In this document: positions 61,522 through 64,000 of the stretch, one piece after another
Layout: every line of letters starts with the position of its first letter
How positions within the stretch are numbered: the stretch's first letter is position 1
Assembly (NCBI GenBank): GCA_964433845.1
Contig: CAYSTA010000001.1
Coordinates: 1-64,000 of the forward strand
Direction of reading: 5' to 3'
Origin: MAG-121220-bin8 sp964433845
Lineage (GTDB): Bacteria; Bacteroidota; Bacteroidia; Flavobacteriales; Flavobacteriaceae
DNA length: 64,000 bases
Notes under the pieces: model-generated
What the model saw: only the letters and a program-made list of their open reading frames with translations
Told to the model about the DNA's origin: nothing
Databases searched by the model: none
Translations under genes and position numbers: made by a program

Positions 61522-61938
61522 TTATCTTTTATTTAAAATAATAGTTGAAAGCTTACAATGAGAAATTAAATTATCATTATCATCAGTAACTTTAATTTCC
61601 CAAAGCTGAGTAGTTCTGCCTTTATGTATAGGTGTCGCTTTACCATAAACATAACCCTCTGTAACCCCTTTCAAATGATTACAAGAAATAACCATTCCCC
61701 TTACTATTTGTTTATCTTTATCAATAGAGAAATATGAAGCGGCACTGCCTACTGATTCAGCAAGAGCTGCAGTAGCTCCTCCATGTAAAACTCCATCCGG
61801 TTGGAGCACCTTTGAAGTAACTGGCATTTTTGCAATTATAAAGTCTTCACCTATATCTATAAATTCAATTTCCAAAGTTTCTTCCAAAGAGTTTTTATTT
61901 ACAGAGTTTATCTTTTTTAATAAGTTTTCTTTATTCAT
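61522..61938 (-). CDS. PaaI-type hotdog thioesterase
   Basis: The 138-residue protein has the PaaI-family core: VLQPDGVLHGGATAALAESV (hotdog helix with HGG and catalytic region) and the strand KGRTTQLWEIKVTDDND. It would hydrolyse small acyl-CoA thioesters, often as a proofreading enzyme. It is upstream of the CPBP protease gene by 17 bases. It sits downstream of the dnaK transcript terminator, so it has its own promoter. Confidence 0.88.
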   Translation of the reverse strand: MNKENLLKKINSVNKNSLEETLEIEFIDIGEDFIIAKMPVTSKVLQPDGVLHGGATAALAESVGSAASYFSIDKDKQIVRGMVISCNHLKGVTEGYVYGKATPIHKGRTTQLWEIKVTDDNDNLISHCKLSTIILNKR

Positions 61939-61956
61939 TTGCCAAAAGTATAAAAC

Positions 61957-61990
61957 AAAAAAAACGCATCAAAAATTTTGATACGTTTTT
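61957..61990 (-). terminator. Terminator of the dnaK transcript
   Basis: AAAACGCATCAAAA (61961-61974) pairs with TTTTGATACGTTTT (61976-61989) with one mismatch. On the minus strand the hairpin is followed by a T-rich run. It sits after dnaK and the small ORF at 61989-62154 and before the thioesterase gene. Confidence 0.65.
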
Positions 61991-62154
61991 ATAAGTGGAT
62001 AAAACTATCTTTACCATTAGATTGACCTGTATCTTCTAAATTTATTCCAAGAAATTCTTTTTGTATTGCCTAGCATTACTTTTGTGTCTATTCTTTGATT
62101 GAATTCCTCTCTGATTGAATTTAATTGTTGGTTTCCGTTTTCTGTTTTATTCAT
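61989..62154 (-). pseudogene. Small ORF with probable frameshift, downstream of dnaK
   Basis: From ATG 62154 the frame reads MNKTENGNQQLNSIREEFNQ and RIDTKVMLGNTKRIS, then stops at 62017 (45 residues). A neighbouring frame continues as KEFLGINLEDTGQSNGKD and SFIHL to a TAA at 61989. Joining them by one base in the AAAAA run near 62060 gives a coherent protein of about 54 residues. It follows dnaK by 23 bases on the same strand and precedes a terminator. No family is recognised; frameshift in the genome or in the sequence cannot be told apart. Confidence 0.35.
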
Positions 62155-62177
62155 TAATTATTTTTTAAAAATATTTG

Positions 62178-64000
62178 TTATTTAACTTCCTCGAAATCAA
62201 CATCTTGAACATCATCAGAAGAATCTTTTCCATTATCAGACTTAGCATTTCCTTTTGGTGCTGCACCAGGTGCACTTTGGGCAGATTCAGCTTGAGCTTT
62301 ATATAATTCTTCTGATGCATTTTTCCAAGCTTCATTAATTCCTTCAAGAGCAGTTTTTATACTATCTATATCTTTAGATTCGTGCGCTTTCTTCAAGGTT
62401 TCTAAGGATTCTTCTATTGCTTTTTTCTTATCCTTTGAAAGCTTATCTCCATATTCCTTTAATTGACTTTCCGTTTGAAAAATCATTGCATCTGCACTAT
62501 TTAAAGTATCTACTTCTTCTTTTACTTTTTTATCTGATTCAGCATTTGCTTCTGCTTCTTTTTTCATTTTTTCAATTTCTGCCTCAGTTAACCCAGATGA
62601 AGCTTCAATTCTAATATCTTGCGTTTTACCAGTAGCTTTATCGGCTGCAGTAACATGTATCATTCCATTTGCATCAATATCAAAAGTAACTTCAATTTGA
62701 GGAACACCTCTAGGAGATGGTGGTATACCATCTAGATGAAACCTTCCAATAGTTTTATTGTCTTTGGCCATTGGTCTTTCTCCTTGAAGAACATGGATTT
62801 CAACAGATGGCTGATTATCAGCAGCAGTTGAAAAAACTTGTGATTTTTTTGTAGGAATTGTAGTATTAGATTCTATTAGCTTAGTCATAACACTTCCCAT
62901 AGTTTCTATACCTAAAGACAATGGTGTAACATCTAATAATAAAACATCCTTAACATCTCCTGTAAGTACTCCACCTTGAATAGCTGCTCCAATTGCAACA
63001 ACCTCATCAGGGTTAACACCTTTAGATGGTTTTTTACCAAAAAACTTCTCTACTTTTTCTTGAATTATAGGAATTCTTGTTGATCCTCCAACTAGAATAA
63101 CTTCATTTATATCTTTAACACTTAATCCTGCGTCACTTAGTGCCTTTTTTACTGGCTCCATTGATCTTTTAACCAGTTCTGTAGTTAATTGTTCAAACTT
63201 AGATTTAGTTAAAGTTTTAACAAGGTGTTTTGGACCGGATGAAGTTGCAGAAATATATGGTAAATTAATTTCTGTTTGGGCAGATGAAGAAAGCTCAATT
63301 TTAGCTTTTTCTGCAGCCTCCTTTAATCTCTGCAATGCCATAGGATCTTTTCTAAGGTCTATATCTTCTTGCTTTTTGAACTCATCTGCTAAAAATTGGA
63401 TAATAGCTTCATCAAAATCATCTCCACCTAATCTAGTATCACCATTTGTTGAAAGAACTTCAAAAACTCCATCTCCAAGTTCAAGGATAGAAATATCAAA
63501 TGTACCTCCACCTAAATCAAAAACTGCAATTTTTTGATCTTTTCCTGATTTATCCAAACCATAAGCTAATGCTGCTGCAGTTGGCTCATTTATAATTCTC
63601 TGAACTTTTAATCCAGCTATTTCTCCAGCTTCCTTTGTTGCTTGCCTTTGAGAATCATTAAAATATGCTGGCACAGTAATTACTGCTTCAGTAACTGCAT
63701 TACCTAGATAATCTTCTGCTGTTTTCTTCATTTTTTGAAGAGTCATAGCTGATAATTCTTGAGGAGTATATAATCTTCCATCTATATCAACTCTTGCAGT
63801 ATCATTATCTCCTTTAACCACTTTATATGCAGATCTCTCAGCATCTTTCTTTGATTCGCTATACTTACTCCCCATAAACCTCTTTATTGAGGCAACTGTT
63901 TTTGTAGGGTTAGTAACGGCTTGTCTTTTAGCAGGATCTCCTACCTTAATTTCTCCACCTTCAACAAAAGCTACTACAGAAGGTGTTGTTCTTTTTCCCT
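62178..64000 (-). CDS. dnaK: Chaperone DnaK (5' end outside the window)
   Basis: The frame runs from the stop at 62178 to the window edge at 64000 and continues outside. It reads from GKRTTPSVVAFVEGG and NPTKTVASIKRFMG, then VITVPAYFNDSQRQATK, IAVFDLGGGTFDIS, VILVGGSTRIPIIQE and the SBD (LLDVTPLSLGIETMG). An internal Met at 63875 is not the real start. Its C-terminal tail has the EEVK end that GrpE/DnaJ partners recognise. It is the Hsp70 chaperone. Confidence 0.97.
   Translation of the reverse strand, partial: GKRTTPSVVAFVEGGEIKVGDPAKRQAVTNPTKTVASIKRFMGSKYSESKKDAERSAYKVVKGDNDTARVDIDGRLYTPQELSAMTLQKMKKTAEDYLGNAVTEAVITVPAYFNDSQRQATKEAGEIAGLKVQRIINEPTAAALAYGLDKSGKDQKIAVFDLGGGTFDISILELGDGVFEVLSTNGDTRLGGDDFDEAIIQFLADEFKKQEDIDLRKDPMALQRLKEAAEKAKIELSSSAQTEINLPYISATSSGPKHLVKTLTKSKFEQLTTELVKRSMEPVKKALSDAGLSVKDINEVILVGGSTRIPIIQEKVEKFFGKKPSKGVNPDEVVAIGAAIQGGVLTGDVKDVLLLDVTPLSLGIETMGSVMTKLIESNTTIPTKKSQVFSTAADNQPSVEIHVLQGERPMAKDNKTIGRFHLDGIPPSPRGVPQIEVTFDIDANGMIHVTAADKATGKTQDIRIEASSGLTEAEIEKMKKEAEANAESDKKVKEEVDTLNSADAMIFQTESQLKEYGDKLSKDKKKAIEESLETLKKAHESKDIDSIKTALEGINEAWKNASEELYKAQAESAQSAPGAAPKGNAKSDNGKDSSDDVQDVDFEEVK

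Overview
The window is a low-GC chromosomal segment of a member of the Bacteroidota, most likely a marine Flavobacteriaceae with a fairly compact genome. The evidence is the syntenic block parA-parB-DUF5683-dapB-lepB-wbqC, a zinc-finger-less dnaX, OxyR/TrxB/PyrR/RNase Z of flavobacterial type, TonB-dependent receptors with a carboxypeptidase-regulatory N-terminal domain, many short-signal lipoproteins, a CAL67264-type small membrane protein, and promoters that fit TAnnTTTG instead of the sigma-70 consensus. No rRNA, CRISPR array, intact insertion sequence or prophage was seen.

Layout. 1-8.2 kb: small exported protein, a Rieske oxygenase divergent from an APC permease, then a minus-strand run with an unknown lipoprotein, two CxxC heavy-metal-domain proteins, a TonB receptor and a DUF3089 lipase-like lipoprotein. 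8.3-13.9 kb: oxidative-stress and housekeeping genes (Cu/Zn SOD, acyltransferase, Nudix, cyclophilin, OxyR, DUF4442, thioredoxin reductase) plus two unannotated small proteins. 14.0-15.0 kb: tRNA-Pro(TGG), a degenerate copy of its 3' end, palindromic repeats and a decayed 5' half of another tRNA, which looks like the scar of integration events. 15.0-26.4 kb: an accessory catabolic region on the minus strand (Kelch mutarotase/sodium symporter fusion, sialate-lyase-like aldolase, AGE epimerase, Gfo/Idh oxidoreductase, ThuA protein, GDPD, sulfatase), interrupted by an Xre/DUF2975 pair and a frameshifted membrane gene. It probably takes up and breaks down sialic acid or related amino sugars. 26.5-39.3 kb: plus-strand housekeeping (DPP III, tRNA-Pro(GGG), PQQ sugar dehydrogenase with its cytochrome, udk, divIC, parAB, dapB, lepB, wbqC, dnaX) with rnpB on the opposite strand. 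39.3-54.1 kb: minus-strand operons (remains of ppx around an SDR gene, ppk1, sixA, pdxH, rnz, pyrB, pyrR, a probable sulfonolipid pair, oligopeptidase B, threonine aldolase, zinc protease). 54.2-64 kb: prfB with its programmed frameshift, HAD, ArsC-like, an outer-membrane receptor, fumC, small membrane proteins, CPBP protease, thioesterase and the 3' part of dnaK.

Several genes do not start at an ATG, or are not intact, and simple ORF calling loses them: wbqC (CTG start inside the lepB stop), prfB (frameshift), sixA, the cytochrome, divIC and the ArsC-like gene (TTG/GTG overlap starts), four short membrane proteins, and ppx fragments either side of an SDR gene. Domain names come from motif reading by eye; no database search was run.
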